NCBI RefSeq assembly: GCF_009925085.1
Contig: NZ_JAABNR010000010.1
Coordinates: 124,001-188,000 of the forward strand
Length of the DNA stretch: 64,000 bases
Direction of reading: 5' to 3'
Source of the DNA: Stagnihabitans tardus
GTDB lineage: Bacteria > Pseudomonadota > Alphaproteobacteria > Rhodobacterales > Rhodobacteraceae
Numbering within the stretch: the stretch's first letter is position 1; each line of letters starts with the position of its first letter. Below the pieces are notes generated by a model. It was not told where the DNA came from, did no database searches, and saw nothing but the letters and a program-made list of their open reading frames with translations. Positions 44,928 to 53,540 of the stretch are shown in pieces. A program made the position numbers and the translations under genes.

Positions 44928-46358
44928 ATGTCCGCCAATTCCCAAAAGGCCGCCCCGCGCGCAGCCGCGACCAAGACCCCTGCCGCCAAACCTGCCCTCG
45001 CCAAGGCAGGGCCGATCCTGTTGATCGAGGACACGGCCTCGTTGCAGCTGATCTACCGCTCGGTCCTTGCGGCCGAGGGCTACGAGGTCCATCTCGCAGC
45101 CTCGGCGGCCGAGGGGCACCGGCTTTTCGCCTCGGGCAACCACCGGGTGGTGCTTTTGGACCTGGGCCTGCCCGATGGCGACGGGTTGCAGGTGATGACG
45201 GCCATGCTGGAGCGGCGGCCGAACACCAAGGTCATCGTCATCACCGCCCATGGGTCGATCAACCGCGCGGTCGAGGCGATGCGGGCCGGGGCGCATGAGT
45301 TCCTGGTCAAGCCCTTCGAGGACGCGCGCTTTCTTTCGGCCGTGGCCAATGCCGTCGCCCGCAGCCAAAGCCGCAAGACGGCGGGGGATGCAGCGGCGGG
45401 CTTCATCGGCAGCTCCGAGGTCATGGGTCGCATCCATGACAAGATCGCCTCGGTCGCGGGCTCGATGGCCACGGTCTTCATCACCGGTGAAAGCGGCACG
45501 GGCAAGGAACTGGCGGCGCTGGCCGTCCATGGCGCCAGCCCCCGGGCCAAGGGGCCCTTCATCGCGCTGAACTGCGGGGCCATCCCGCATGACCTGCTGG
45601 AATCCGAGGTCTTCGGCCATATGAAGGGCTCTTTCACCGGGGCGATCAGCGACAGGCCGGGGGCGGCGACGGCGGCGGATGGCGGGACGCTGTTCCTCGA
45701 TGAAATCTGCGAGATGGCGCCCGCGTTGCAGACCAAGCTCTTGCGGTTCCTGCAAACTTCCTCCGTGCTGCCGGTGGGGGCGACCAAGCCCATCAAGGTC
45801 GATGTCCGCATCGTCTGCGCCACCAACCGCGACCCCCTGGATGCCGTCCGGCGCGGGCAGTTCCGCGAGGACCTTTACTACCGGCTTTTCGTCGTGCCGA
45901 TCCATCTGCCGCCGCTGCGCGAGAGGGGGGAGGACGTGATCGAGATCGCCGAGACGATGCTGGCGCGCTTTGCCGAGGAAGAGGGGCGGCGGTTCGACGG
46001 GCTCGACCCCGAGGTCGCGGAGCTTTTCCTCCGTCACCCCTGGCCGGGCAATGTGCGCCAGCTCTTGAACGTCATCCGCAATGTCGTCGTCCTGAATCGC
46101 GGTGGGTCGGTCACGCTGGACATGCTGCCCGAGACCCTGACGGACCTGGAACGGACCCCCAGCGCCCCACCCGTCGCCGCACCGGGCGAGCCCACGCTGG
46201 ACAGCCTGATGGACCGCCCCCTTGCCGAGGTCGAGCGCCTGGTCGTCATGGCGACCATCGCCCGCCACGGCGGATCCATCCCCAAGGCGGCGCGGGTCCT
46301 GGACCTGTCGCCCTCGACGCTTTACCGCAAGCTCGAGGCCTGGTCGCGCGAGGATTGA
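44928..46358 (+). CDS. Sigma-54-dependent response regulator, LuxO-like
   Basis: A 476-residue NtrC-class activator. The receiver domain (~27-145) has the phospho-aspartate D78 in VVLLDLGLPDGDG and K128 in FLVKPFE. The AAA+ domain (~158-400) has Walker A GESGTGKE and Walker B GTLFLDEICEM. The sigma-54 contact loop reads GSFTGA, not GAFTGA. The C-terminal Fis-type helix-turn-helix is IPKAARVLDLSPSTLYRKLEAW. Segments such as IEDTASLQLIYRS, FIGSSEVM, LQTKLLRFLQ and VCATNRDP are strikingly LuxO-like. The ATG at 44928 has AGAAGG upstream; ATG codons at 44892 and 44910 are alternatives. Its end overlaps the convergent kinase gene. Confidence 0.9.
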   Translation: MSANSQKAAPRAAATKTPAAKPALAKAGPILLIEDTASLQLIYRSVLAAEGYEVHLAASAAEGHRLFASGNHRVVLLDLGLPDGDGLQVMTAMLERRPNTKVIVITAHGSINRAVEAMRAGAHEFLVKPFEDARFLSAVANAVARSQSRKTAGDAAAGFIGSSEVMGRIHDKIASVAGSMATVFITGESGTGKELAALAVHGASPRAKGPFIALNCGAIPHDLLESEVFGHMKGSFTGAISDRPGAATAADGGTLFLDEICEMAPALQTKLLRFLQTSSVLPVGATKPIKVDVRIVCATNRDPLDAVRRGQFREDLYYRLFVVPIHLPPLRERGEDVIEIAETMLARFAEEEGRRFDGLDPEVAELFLRHPWPGNVRQLLNVIRNVVVLNRGGSVTLDMLPETLTDLERTPSAPPVAAPGEPTLDSLMDRPLAEVERLVVMATIARHGGSIPKAARVLDLSPSTLYRKLEAWSRED

Positions 46359-48823
46359 CGATAGGCCGCCACGGTCTGCGCCCAGATCCGGGTCAGGCCG
46401 GGCAGGGCGGCGCGGGCGGCCTCGGCCTCTCCGGCGCGCAACCGGGTCAAGAGCCGCTCCAGCCCCTCGCCCATGGCCTTGGCGCCGAAGACCCCGGCCG
46501 AGCCTGCCATGTGATGGGCCTCCTTGACGGCGATCTCAAGCGGCGCATCGGCCAGGCGGGTCAGGCCAAGCTCCATCTCGGTGATGAAGCGGTCGGTCAG
46601 CTGGGCCAGGACCTCGGGCGGCAGGGCGCCGCTCATGTCGCTGGCCGTCCGCCCGTCGCGCAGGTCGCCCAGGGCCGAGGGCGGGACGCTTTGCGCCAGG
46701 GCCTCGCGCAGGACCGCGCGCTCGACCGGCTTGAAGAGGACATGGCGCATCCCCACGGCGCGGAAACGGCGCAGGTCATCGGGCATCGCATGGGCGGTCA
46801 GGGCCAGGACCGGGGTGGCGGCATTGCGCCCGCCCTCGGCCCGAAGGCGTTGGGTCGCCGCGATCCCGTCCAGTTCGGGCATCGAGATATCCATCAGGAT
46901 CACGTCGAAATCCTGCTCACTTGCCAGCCGCAGACCCTCCAGCCCGTCGCTGGCCTCGGTCACCGCATGGCCGTCCTGCTTGAGCATCTCGCGCACGATG
47001 AGCCGGTTGAAGAAATTGTCCTCGACGACCAGGATGCGCAAGAGCGGGCAGGGGGCAGGGGCCAGGGGCGCTGCAGGGGCCTCGGCGGGCGGGTTCGTGG
47101 GCTCCAGCGGCAGGACCAGGCGGAAGGTGCTGCCCCGCCCCGGCTCGCTCTCGACGCTGACCGTGCCGCCCATCCGGGTGACGATGCGCCGCACGATGCC
47201 AAGGCCAAGCCCTGTCCCCGAAGTCCGGCGCGCGAAAGAGGGGTCGAGCGTCACGAAATCCTCGAAGACCCGATCCAGGTCTTCCTTGGCAATCCCTATA
47301 CCGGTGTCGGTGACGGAGATCTGAAAGGCGCCATCGGCCAGGCGTTGCAGCCGGATCAGGATCTGGCCCGCCCGGGTGAACTTGACGGCATTGCCCACCA
47401 GGTTCAACAGGATCTGCCGCAGCCGCCCCTGGTCGCCCATGACATGGGTCGGGCAATCCGGCGCGCGTTCGAAGGCCAGGTCATTGCCCAGAAGCGCGCT
47501 GGCGGGGCGCTGGTTTTCGACCACGTCCTGGACCAGGCGCTCCAGGTCGACCGGCGCCAGGGTCAGCCCGTCGCGGCCGCTGTCGAGCCGCGTCATGTCA
47601 AGGATATCGTTGACGTAATTCATCAGGAGCCGGCCTGAATCCGCCATGATCCGCAGGTAGTCGCGCTGCTGGGGGCCCATCTCTGTCGCCTGCAAGAGCT
47701 CGACCGTGCCAAGCATTCCGTTCAGGGGGGTGCGCAGTTCGTGGCTCATCAGGACCAGGAGATCGGCCTTGGCCTTTTCTCCGGCAAGGGCCGTGTCGCG
47801 GGCCTCGGTCAGGGCCTGTTCCGCCGCGACCTGGGCCGAGCGGTCCGAGAGGAAGACCACGAACATCGCCCCCGCCTCGGTGCGGATGGCCGAGACCGAG
47901 GCCTCGGCCGGGAAGCTGCGGCCGCTGGCCTGGCGTGCGGTGACGCGCAGGCGCTGGGGCCCGCCCTGGGGATCGAGCCGGACCTGCGGGCCCTCGGCGG
48001 AGGCGGGGATCAGCACGCCCAGGTCCCGGCCCAGGACGGACTCGGGCGAATGGCCGAAAAGCTGCGCCCCGGCGGGGCTGAAACCGGTGATGCGCCCCGC
48101 GGCATCCAGCGTCACGACCGGGTCGAGCGAGGCGCTGATCACCGCATCCAGCCGCGAGGCGGTGGCCGCGGCCTCGGTCGCGCTGCGGCGGGTCTTGCGC
48201 GAGACATGGACAAGGCAGGCCAAAAGCGCCAGGAGCCCGACAAGCAACGCGCCGCTGACCACGGCCAGCCGCGTCATCGCCGCCTTGATCCCGCTGCGCT
48301 TGTGGTCGGCCTGGGCGGCAAAGACCTCGACGCCGATCGTGCCCATGCGGTGAACCGCCGGAATGAGCTTGCGCAGCTCTTGCTTCATCCCCGGCAGGAC
48401 CGCCGCAAGCCCCGGGTCCGGCCCGTCGATCACCGTCACCGTGCGGTCAAGAAAGCGTTGAAGCTGCGCCATGCCCGCATCGAACCCCGGGGTCTGGCGC
48501 AGGTCGGAAAAGAGCCGCCCTGCCCTCAGCGTGTCAAAGCGGCTGTAGGCGATGTCAAAGCGGGTCCGGACATCCTGCAGGCTGGCCTCGCCCTGCATCG
48601 CATCCTCGACCACGATTTCCAGGGTCAGAAGCTCGACATCCATCTGGCTGAGCGTCCACTGGACATTGTCGTTCGAGGAATAGCCCAGGCGGTCGATCTG
48701 CTGGGCGATGTTCAGCGCCAGGAGGATCAGGGCGGTCAGGGCGGCGGCAATGGCCAGCACGACGACGGCCGAACGCAGGGGGCCAAGGGCGGGAAGGCCG
48801 GATGGAGGGGAGGCAGTGGGCAC
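46322..48823 (-). CDS. Hybrid sensor histidine kinase (PAS-HisKA-HATPase-REC-Hpt)
   Basis: A membrane kinase of about 833 residues. Positions below count from the TTG at 48838, which adds five residues. A first membrane helix at ~22-46 and a second at ~190-212 enclose a ~140-residue periplasmic region. A PAS domain follows at ~228-335, then HisKA with H366 in LMSHELRTPLNG. The HATPase has NAVKFT, DTGIGI and GTGLGLGI. The receiver has D650 in VILMDISMPELDG, and a terminal Hpt has H775 (AHHMAGSAG). It therefore holds a complete relay. I prefer the GTG at 48823, six bases after GGAG. It follows the SUOX-fold gene and converges with the LuxO-like gene with a 37-base overlap. Confidence 0.92.
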   Translation of the reverse strand: MPTASPPSGLPALGPLRSAVVVLAIAAALTALILLALNIAQQIDRLGYSSNDNVQWTLSQMDVELLTLEIVVEDAMQGEASLQDVRTRFDIAYSRFDTLRAGRLFSDLRQTPGFDAGMAQLQRFLDRTVTVIDGPDPGLAAVLPGMKQELRKLIPAVHRMGTIGVEVFAAQADHKRSGIKAAMTRLAVVSGALLVGLLALLACLVHVSRKTRRSATEAAATASRLDAVISASLDPVVTLDAAGRITGFSPAGAQLFGHSPESVLGRDLGVLIPASAEGPQVRLDPQGGPQRLRVTARQASGRSFPAEASVSAIRTEAGAMFVVFLSDRSAQVAAEQALTEARDTALAGEKAKADLLVLMSHELRTPLNGMLGTVELLQATEMGPQQRDYLRIMADSGRLLMNYVNDILDMTRLDSGRDGLTLAPVDLERLVQDVVENQRPASALLGNDLAFERAPDCPTHVMGDQGRLRQILLNLVGNAVKFTRAGQILIRLQRLADGAFQISVTDTGIGIAKEDLDRVFEDFVTLDPSFARRTSGTGLGLGIVRRIVTRMGGTVSVESEPGRGSTFRLVLPLEPTNPPAEAPAAPLAPAPCPLLRILVVEDNFFNRLIVREMLKQDGHAVTEASDGLEGLRLASEQDFDVILMDISMPELDGIAATQRLRAEGGRNAATPVLALTAHAMPDDLRRFRAVGMRHVLFKPVERAVLREALAQSVPPSALGDLRDGRTASDMSGALPPEVLAQLTDRFITEMELGLTRLADAPLEIAVKEAHHMAGSAGVFGAKAMGEGLERLLTRLRAGEAEAARAALPGLTRIWAQTVAAYRQSSRDQASSLR

Positions 48824-48847
48824 GTCGGGCTCCGGCAAATGATCCGC

Positions 48848-49468
48848 CTAGGGCAGGACTTCGATATGGTCCAGCTGCCAGACGCTGCGGGCAAAGGCGG
48901 TGACGGTCTGATAGGCCTTGGGGTCGGCATCATAGGGATAGACGACCCAGATCGGCCCCTTGTCGCGGATCGACATGGGTTTGCCGTCGAACTCATAGGC
49001 CAGGATCGGGGCGCCGGGGCGGGCCTCGGCCAAGGGCATCTCGACCTGGTAATGGTTGAGCGCGCGCAGGACGATCCGGGCCTTGCTGTCGATCTTGAGC
49101 GCCTGGGCCAGGGTGGCCAGGGGGATGCCGGTGAACTCGTGCCGCCCCTCGGTCCAGATCGAAGAGGTGGTGAAGCGCACCGGACCCAGCGCCGCCAGCG
49201 CCTCGCGGTCGAAATGCATGAGCCCATCGGCGGCCACCTCCGGGTCGAGGCCCGAGACAGTGAGGATGACGGGCCCCTGGGGGACAGGTGAACTGGGCTG
49301 GGTCTGTGCCGCGGTCTGGGCCTGGGCGGGAAGGCCCCAGAGCACGCCGAGGCCCGGGGGCGCCAGCGCCAGGGCAGCGGCAAGGGTCAGCGCGCGGAAG
49401 GCATTCTGCGGCCTGGGGGGCAGGGAAAGGCCCGGGCTCATCGGTCTGGACGGCGTTCTTGCGGACAT
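48848..49468 (-). CDS. Exported SUOX-fold (molybdopterin oxidoreductase-like) protein without cysteines
   Basis: A 206-residue protein with a hydrophobic export signal (ALTLAAALALAPPGLGVLWGLPAQAQ). The mature part resembles the small molybdopterin-binding SUOX fold (LMHFDREALAALGPVRFTTSSIWTEGRHEFTGIPLATLAQAL region; later IRDKGPIWVVYPYDADP and VWQLDHIEVLP). It contains no cysteine at all, so the molybdenum-ligating residue of true sulfite oxidases is absent and catalysis is unlikely. It is the first gene of a unit with the hybrid kinase (about 25 bases to the preferred kinase start), suggesting a periplasmic sensing partner. The ATG at 49468 is chosen; one at 49441 is possible. Confidence 0.8.
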   Translation of the reverse strand: MSARTPSRPMSPGLSLPPRPQNAFRALTLAAALALAPPGLGVLWGLPAQAQTAAQTQPSSPVPQGPVILTVSGLDPEVAADGLMHFDREALAALGPVRFTTSSIWTEGRHEFTGIPLATLAQALKIDSKARIVLRALNHYQVEMPLAEARPGAPILAYEFDGKPMSIRDKGPIWVVYPYDADPKAYQTVTAFARSVWQLDHIEVLP

Positions 49469-49691
49469 CGGTGGCTCCAGGCGGCTGGGGGGCGGGACCC
49501 TGGCCACTTATAGGCTTGGGCGGGGCCGCGCGGCAAGCTTTGCCTCCCGGGAGGGGACGGGTTAACCAGATGTGAATTCCCTTGCGCAAAGGATGGCAGA
49601 CACGGGGGGGCTGCGGTAGACTCAGGACGACCGGAGGGCTGTCCCTGGGCACGCCAAGCGGCGAAAGGGCCGGGGAATTGGGGAAATCGGC

Positions 49692-50288
49692 ATGGTTCGG
49701 ATTTTGCTGGCGGATGACCATGACCTGGTGCGCGAGACCCTGGCGCAATATCTTGCCGCGCGGGGCGTCGGGCCGGTGACCCAGGCCCGGGATGCCGAGG
49801 GCGTGCTGCGGCTTCTCGAAGAGGGCGCGGTCTTCGACCTGGTGCTGCTGGATTACAACATGCCGGGCATGGGCGGGATGTCGGCGCTGGACCGCGTGCT
49901 GGCGGCGGGTGGCGTGGCGGCGGTGGCGATGATCTCGGGCGACATGAGCCAGGGCCTTGCGCTGGAGGCATTGGAGCGCGGGGCACGCGGTTTCGTGCCC
50001 AAGACGATTTCTCCGGACGCCTTCGTCAGGGCGGTGGAATGCATGATCGCGGGCGAGGTCTTTGCCCCGGCGACGCTTTTGGACCGGACCGAGGAGGGCG
50101 CCTTGTCCCTGCGCGAGATGGATGTGCTGCGCGGCATTTGCGCGGGCAAGTCGAACAAGGAAATCGCGCGGGATTTTGACCTGCAGGAGGTCACCGTGAA
50201 GCTGCATGTCAAGACGATGAGCCGCAAGCTGGGCGCGCGGAACCGCACCCATGCGGCGATGATCGCCAGGGATCGCAAGCTGGTCTGA
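49692..50288 (+). CDS. NarL/LuxR-type response regulator
   Basis: A 198-residue two-domain regulator. The receiver (~1-120) has ADDHD at the metal site, the phospho-aspartate D54 in LVLLDYNMPGMGG and lysine in GFVPKTISPDAF. The C-terminal LuxR-type helix-turn-helix (~135-195) has LSLREMDVLRGICAGKSNKEIARDFDLQEVTVKLHVKTMSRKL, with the key region NKEIARDFDLQEVTVKLHV. It diverges from the SUOX-hybrid kinase unit across 223 bases, so it is a likely additional output of that kinase. A GGGGAAATCGGC context precedes the ATG. Confidence 0.93.
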   Translation: MVRILLADDHDLVRETLAQYLAARGVGPVTQARDAEGVLRLLEEGAVFDLVLLDYNMPGMGGMSALDRVLAAGGVAAVAMISGDMSQGLALEALERGARGFVPKTISPDAFVRAVECMIAGEVFAPATLLDRTEEGALSLREMDVLRGICAGKSNKEIARDFDLQEVTVKLHVKTMSRKLGARNRTHAAMIARDRKLV

Positions 50289-50335
50289 TCCGGGTCCTTT
50301 CTGCGGGCTTGCGCCCTTGTGCGGACCCGGAGGAA

Positions 50336-50488
50336 GCGGGGGCTGCCGCCCCCGCACCCCCGCATTCGGGAGGCTGCCGCCCCCCGATCCCCCCGCCTCA
50401 AGGGGGATACATCCCCCTTGAGAAACCCCGTGGATGTTTGGGAACAGATGAAAGATGGGGGGATGAGTATTTGCCCAAGCATGACAGG
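50336..50488 (+). repeat. Large composite 3'-end repeat (copy 6, tandem tails)
   Basis: Two GGCTGCCGCCCCC hairpin blocks (50336-50396) are followed by a stem with arms CTCAAGGGGGA and TCCCCCTTGAG (50397-50422). The tail CCCCGTGGATGTTTG..AACAGATGAAAG (50426-50454) comes next, then a second tail GAGTATTTGCCCAAGCATGACA (from 50466). Further G-rich sequence (50489-50515) runs to the priA stop. The whole 232-base gap holds no gene. Confidence 0.75.
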
Positions 50489-50520
50489 TGGGGGGCCGGG
50501 CGGCGGCAGCCCCCCGATGG

Positions 50521-52701
50521 TCAGAGGAAGCTCTGCGGGTCGATGTCGATGGCCAGCCGCAGGCTGGGCGGCTGTTTCAACTGGCCGACCCAGGCGCGGA
50601 GTGCGGCTTGCAGGGGGGTCGTCTTGTCGGCCTTGACCAGGAGGCGGACGCGGTGGCGGCCCCGGATGCGGGCGATGGGGGCGGGGGCGGGGCCGAAGAC
50701 CATGGCCCCCACGGCGCGCAGGGGCCCGTCACGGCGGGCCAGTTCGGCGCCGAAATCGAAGACCTCTTCGACATTGGGCGAGGAGAGGATGATCCCTGCC
50801 ATACGTCCGAAGGGGGGGACTTGGGCCTGGCGGCGGCCTTCGGCCTCGGCTTTCCAGAAGGCCTCGGTGTCGCCTTTCAGGATGGCCTGGATCACCGGGT
50901 GGTCCGGCGCGCAGGTCTGCAAGAGCGCCGTGCCGGGCTTGTCGGCGCGGCCTGCGCGGCCTGAGACCTGGGCGATCAACTGAAAGGTGCGCTCGGCGGC
51001 GCGGAGGTCAGAGCCCTGGAGGCCGAGGTCGGCGTCGATCACCCCCACCAGCGTCAGGTTGGGGAAATTGTGGCCCTTGGCGACGATCTGGGTGCCGATG
51101 ATGATATCGGCACCTCCGTTGGCGATCTCGGCGATCTTGTCCTTCAGCGCGCGGGCGGTGGTGAAGAGGTCGGAGGAGAGGACCTCGGCCCTTGCGGTCG
51201 GGAAGCGGGCGGCGACCTCTTCGGCCAGGCGCTCCACCCCCGGGCCGATGGGGGCGAGGCTTCCCGTGGCCTGGCAGGCGGGGCAGGTCTCGGGCAGGGG
51301 CTTGGTCTCGCCGCATTGGTGGCAGACGAGGCGCTTGAGGAAGCGGTGTTCCACCATCCGCGCGTCGCAATGGTCGCAGCCGATCTGGTTGCCGCAGGCG
51401 CGACAGACGGTGACGGGGGCATAGCCGCGGCGGTTGAGGAAGAGGAGGCTCTGTTCGCCCAGGCCGATGCGCTTGTCGATGGCGCGGGCCAGGGGCTCGG
51501 AGATCCAGCGGTTGGGGGGGAGCTTCTCGGCGCGCAGGTCGATCGTGTGCATCTTGGGCATCACCGCGGGACCATGGCGCGAGGTCAGGTCGATGCGGGC
51601 ATATTTGCCGGACTGGGCATTGACCCAGCTTTCCAAGGAGGGCGTGGCGGAGGAGAGCACCACCGCGCAGCCCAGGATCGAGGCGCGCAGGACGGCCATG
51701 TCGCGGGCGTGATAGAGCGCGCCTTCCTCTTGCTTGTAGGAGGTGTCGTGTTCCTCGTCGACCACGATCAGGCCAAGGTCCTGGAAAGGCAGGAAAAGCG
51801 CGGAACGGGCGCCGACGACGAGGCCCACTTCGCCCTCTGCCGCCATGCGCCAGAGGCGGCGGCGCTCGGTCATGGTCTGGCCGGAGTGCCACTCGCCGGG
51901 GCGGGCGCCGAAGCGGGCCTCGACGCGGGCGAGGAAGTCGCCGGTCAGGGAGATTTCGGGGAGGAGGACAAGGGCCTGGCGGCCCTGTTTCAGCGTCTCG
52001 GCCACGGCTTCGAGGTAAACCTCGGTCTTGCCGGAGCCCGTGACGCCCTTGAGCAGCGTGGTGGAATAGGTCCCGTTGACCGTCTTGCGCAGGGTCTCTC
52101 CGGCAGCGACCTGGTCGCCCTCCAGCCGCGAGGGGCGCAGGGGATCGAGGCGCGGATAGGGCAGGTCGCGGGGGGCGTCCTCTTCGGCCACGACGCCCAG
52201 GGCGACCAAGCCCTTGACGACAGAAGGAGAGACGCCTGCGGCCTCGGCCAGCTCGGTCAGGGTCAGGAGGGGGGTGGTGCGCAGGGTCTCGACCACTTTC
52301 AGCCGGGCCTCGGTCAGGCGGTTGGGGACGGGGCCCGCGAGGCGGTAGGTGCGCCGCGTGGTGGGCGGCAGGCCGAGGCCGGGGGCGCGGGTGGCGAGCC
52401 GCAGCATGGCGGGGAGCGGTGTCAGGGTGTAATCGGCGGCGCGGGCCAGGAAGGCGCGGAGTTCAGCGCGCATGGGGCGGGCTTCGAGGATGCGGAAGGC
52501 CTGGCGGAGTTTGGTCACGTCGAAATCGCTGACCCCCGGGCCCCAGACGACGCCCATGACCTTGCGGGGGCCGAGCGGGACCTCCAGGAAGTCGCCGTCG
52601 CCGCAGCCGCCTTCGGGGGCGAGGTAGTCCAGGACCCGGCCGATGGGCTCGCAGGTCAGGACGCCGATGCGGGCGCGAGGGGGGTAATGGCGGTCGGTCA
52701 A
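50521..52701 (-). CDS. priA: Primosomal protein N' (replication restart helicase)
   Basis: A superfamily 2 helicase that reloads the replisome at stalled forks. The 726-residue protein has an N-terminal DNA-binding domain (IGVLTCEPIGRVLDYLAPEGG, PLGPRKVMGVVWG). The helicase core shows Walker A GVTGSGKTEVYLEA, DEEHD and LSSATPSLES. Paired zinc clusters are present (CRACGNQIGCDHC, VCHQCGETKPLPETCPAC), and motifs V-VI include QVSGRAGRADKPG. The best start is a TTG at 52701, which overlaps the preceding hydrolase stop (TTGA). It places LTDRHYPPRARIGVL exactly where other PriA proteins begin; no ATG is available without losing the N-terminal domain. Confidence 0.94.
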   Translation of the reverse strand: MTDRHYPPRARIGVLTCEPIGRVLDYLAPEGGCGDGDFLEVPLGPRKVMGVVWGPGVSDFDVTKLRQAFRILEARPMRAELRAFLARAADYTLTPLPAMLRLATRAPGLGLPPTTRRTYRLAGPVPNRLTEARLKVVETLRTTPLLTLTELAEAAGVSPSVVKGLVALGVVAEEDAPRDLPYPRLDPLRPSRLEGDQVAAGETLRKTVNGTYSTTLLKGVTGSGKTEVYLEAVAETLKQGRQALVLLPEISLTGDFLARVEARFGARPGEWHSGQTMTERRRLWRMAAEGEVGLVVGARSALFLPFQDLGLIVVDEEHDTSYKQEEGALYHARDMAVLRASILGCAVVLSSATPSLESWVNAQSGKYARIDLTSRHGPAVMPKMHTIDLRAEKLPPNRWISEPLARAIDKRIGLGEQSLLFLNRRGYAPVTVCRACGNQIGCDHCDARMVEHRFLKRLVCHQCGETKPLPETCPACQATGSLAPIGPGVERLAEEVAARFPTARAEVLSSDLFTTARALKDKIAEIANGGADIIIGTQIVAKGHNFPNLTLVGVIDADLGLQGSDLRAAERTFQLIAQVSGRAGRADKPGTALLQTCAPDHPVIQAILKGDTEAFWKAEAEGRRQAQVPPFGRMAGIILSSPNVEEVFDFGAELARRDGPLRAVGAMVFGPAPAPIARIRGRHRVRLLVKADKTTPLQAALRAWVGQLKQPPSLRLAIDIDPQSFL

Positions 52702-53477
52702 TGGCCGATCTCTTGCAGGAAGGTCCGCAGGGTCTCGGCATAGGCTTTGGGGTTTTCGACCATGGGCAGGTGGCCCGTGCCGCGCAGGAGGGTGAAGCGG
52801 GCGCCCGGGATCATCTCGGCGGTCTCGCGCACCAGGTCGGGCGGGGTCGTGCCGTCGTTGGTGCCCGCGATGACGAGGGTCGGCAGGCGGAGCGTCGGGG
52901 TGGTCAGGGTGAAATCGGCCCCGGCGATGGCCTGGGCGGCGGCGCACCAGCCTTCCGTAGAGGTGCCGGTCAGGAGGGTTTCCAGCCTGTCGCGGGCCGG
53001 GTGGTCGCGCCATTTCGGCCCAAGCTGGCGTTGCAGGGCGCCGGGGGCATAGGCGGCGAGGCCCTGGGTGCGGACCTCCTCCGCCCGGGCTTGCCAGAGC
53101 GAGGGGGCGCCGATCCTTGCGGCGGTGTTGGAGAGGACCAAGGCGCGGACCAGGTCCAGGCGCTTGATCGCGAGGCCCTGGGCGACGAGGCCGCCGAGGG
53201 AGACGCCGAGGAAAACCGCGTCCTTCAGGGCGAAATGCTCCATCAGGCGTTCGGCATCGCGGATCATCGCACCCATGGCATAGGGGCCCTTCGGCACATC
53301 CGAGGCGCCGTGGCCGCGGTGGTCATAGGTCAGGATGCGCAGGCCGGGGAGGAGGGGAAGGAGGTCGTCCCAGATGGTCAGGTCGGTGCCAAGCGCATGG
53401 GAGAGCACCAGCGCAGGGGCGCCTTCGGGGCCATGAAGGCGGGCGTTCAGCCGAAGATCGGGAAGGAAGACGTGCAT
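52698..53477 (-). CDS. Alpha/beta hydrolase, PcaD-like (3-oxoadipate enol-lactonase family)
   Basis: A 259-residue hydrolase with LVLSHALGTDLTIWDDLLPLL, LTYDHRGHGASDVPKGPYAMG, the nucleophile elbow GVSLGG, aspartate in VIAGTNDGTTPP and histidine in LLRGTGHLPMVENP. The pattern is that of PcaD, which opens 3-oxoadipate enol-lactone in the protocatechuate pathway. No other pca gene is nearby, so the substrate stays uncertain. The ATG at 53477 has AAAGG four bases upstream; an in-frame TTG at 53492 is less likely. Its stop overlaps the priA start. Confidence 0.85.
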   Translation of the reverse strand: MHVFLPDLRLNARLHGPEGAPALVLSHALGTDLTIWDDLLPLLPGLRILTYDHRGHGASDVPKGPYAMGAMIRDAERLMEHFALKDAVFLGVSLGGLVAQGLAIKRLDLVRALVLSNTAARIGAPSLWQARAEEVRTQGLAAYAPGALQRQLGPKWRDHPARDRLETLLTGTSTEGWCAAAQAIAGADFTLTTPTLRLPTLVIAGTNDGTTPPDLVRETAEMIPGARFTLLRGTGHLPMVENPKAYAETLRTFLQEIGH

Positions 53478-53540
53478 GTGGCCTTTGGTCAAGAGAGGGC
53501 GGTTATCGGCTGTCTGGGCCTTCGGAAAGATCGGGAAAGG

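Noticed and set aside
49560..49640. Possible sigma-54 promoter upstream of the NarL-type regulator (TGGCAG..CTGC)
   Set aside because: The spacing between the GG and GC elements does not fit the -24/-12 rule.
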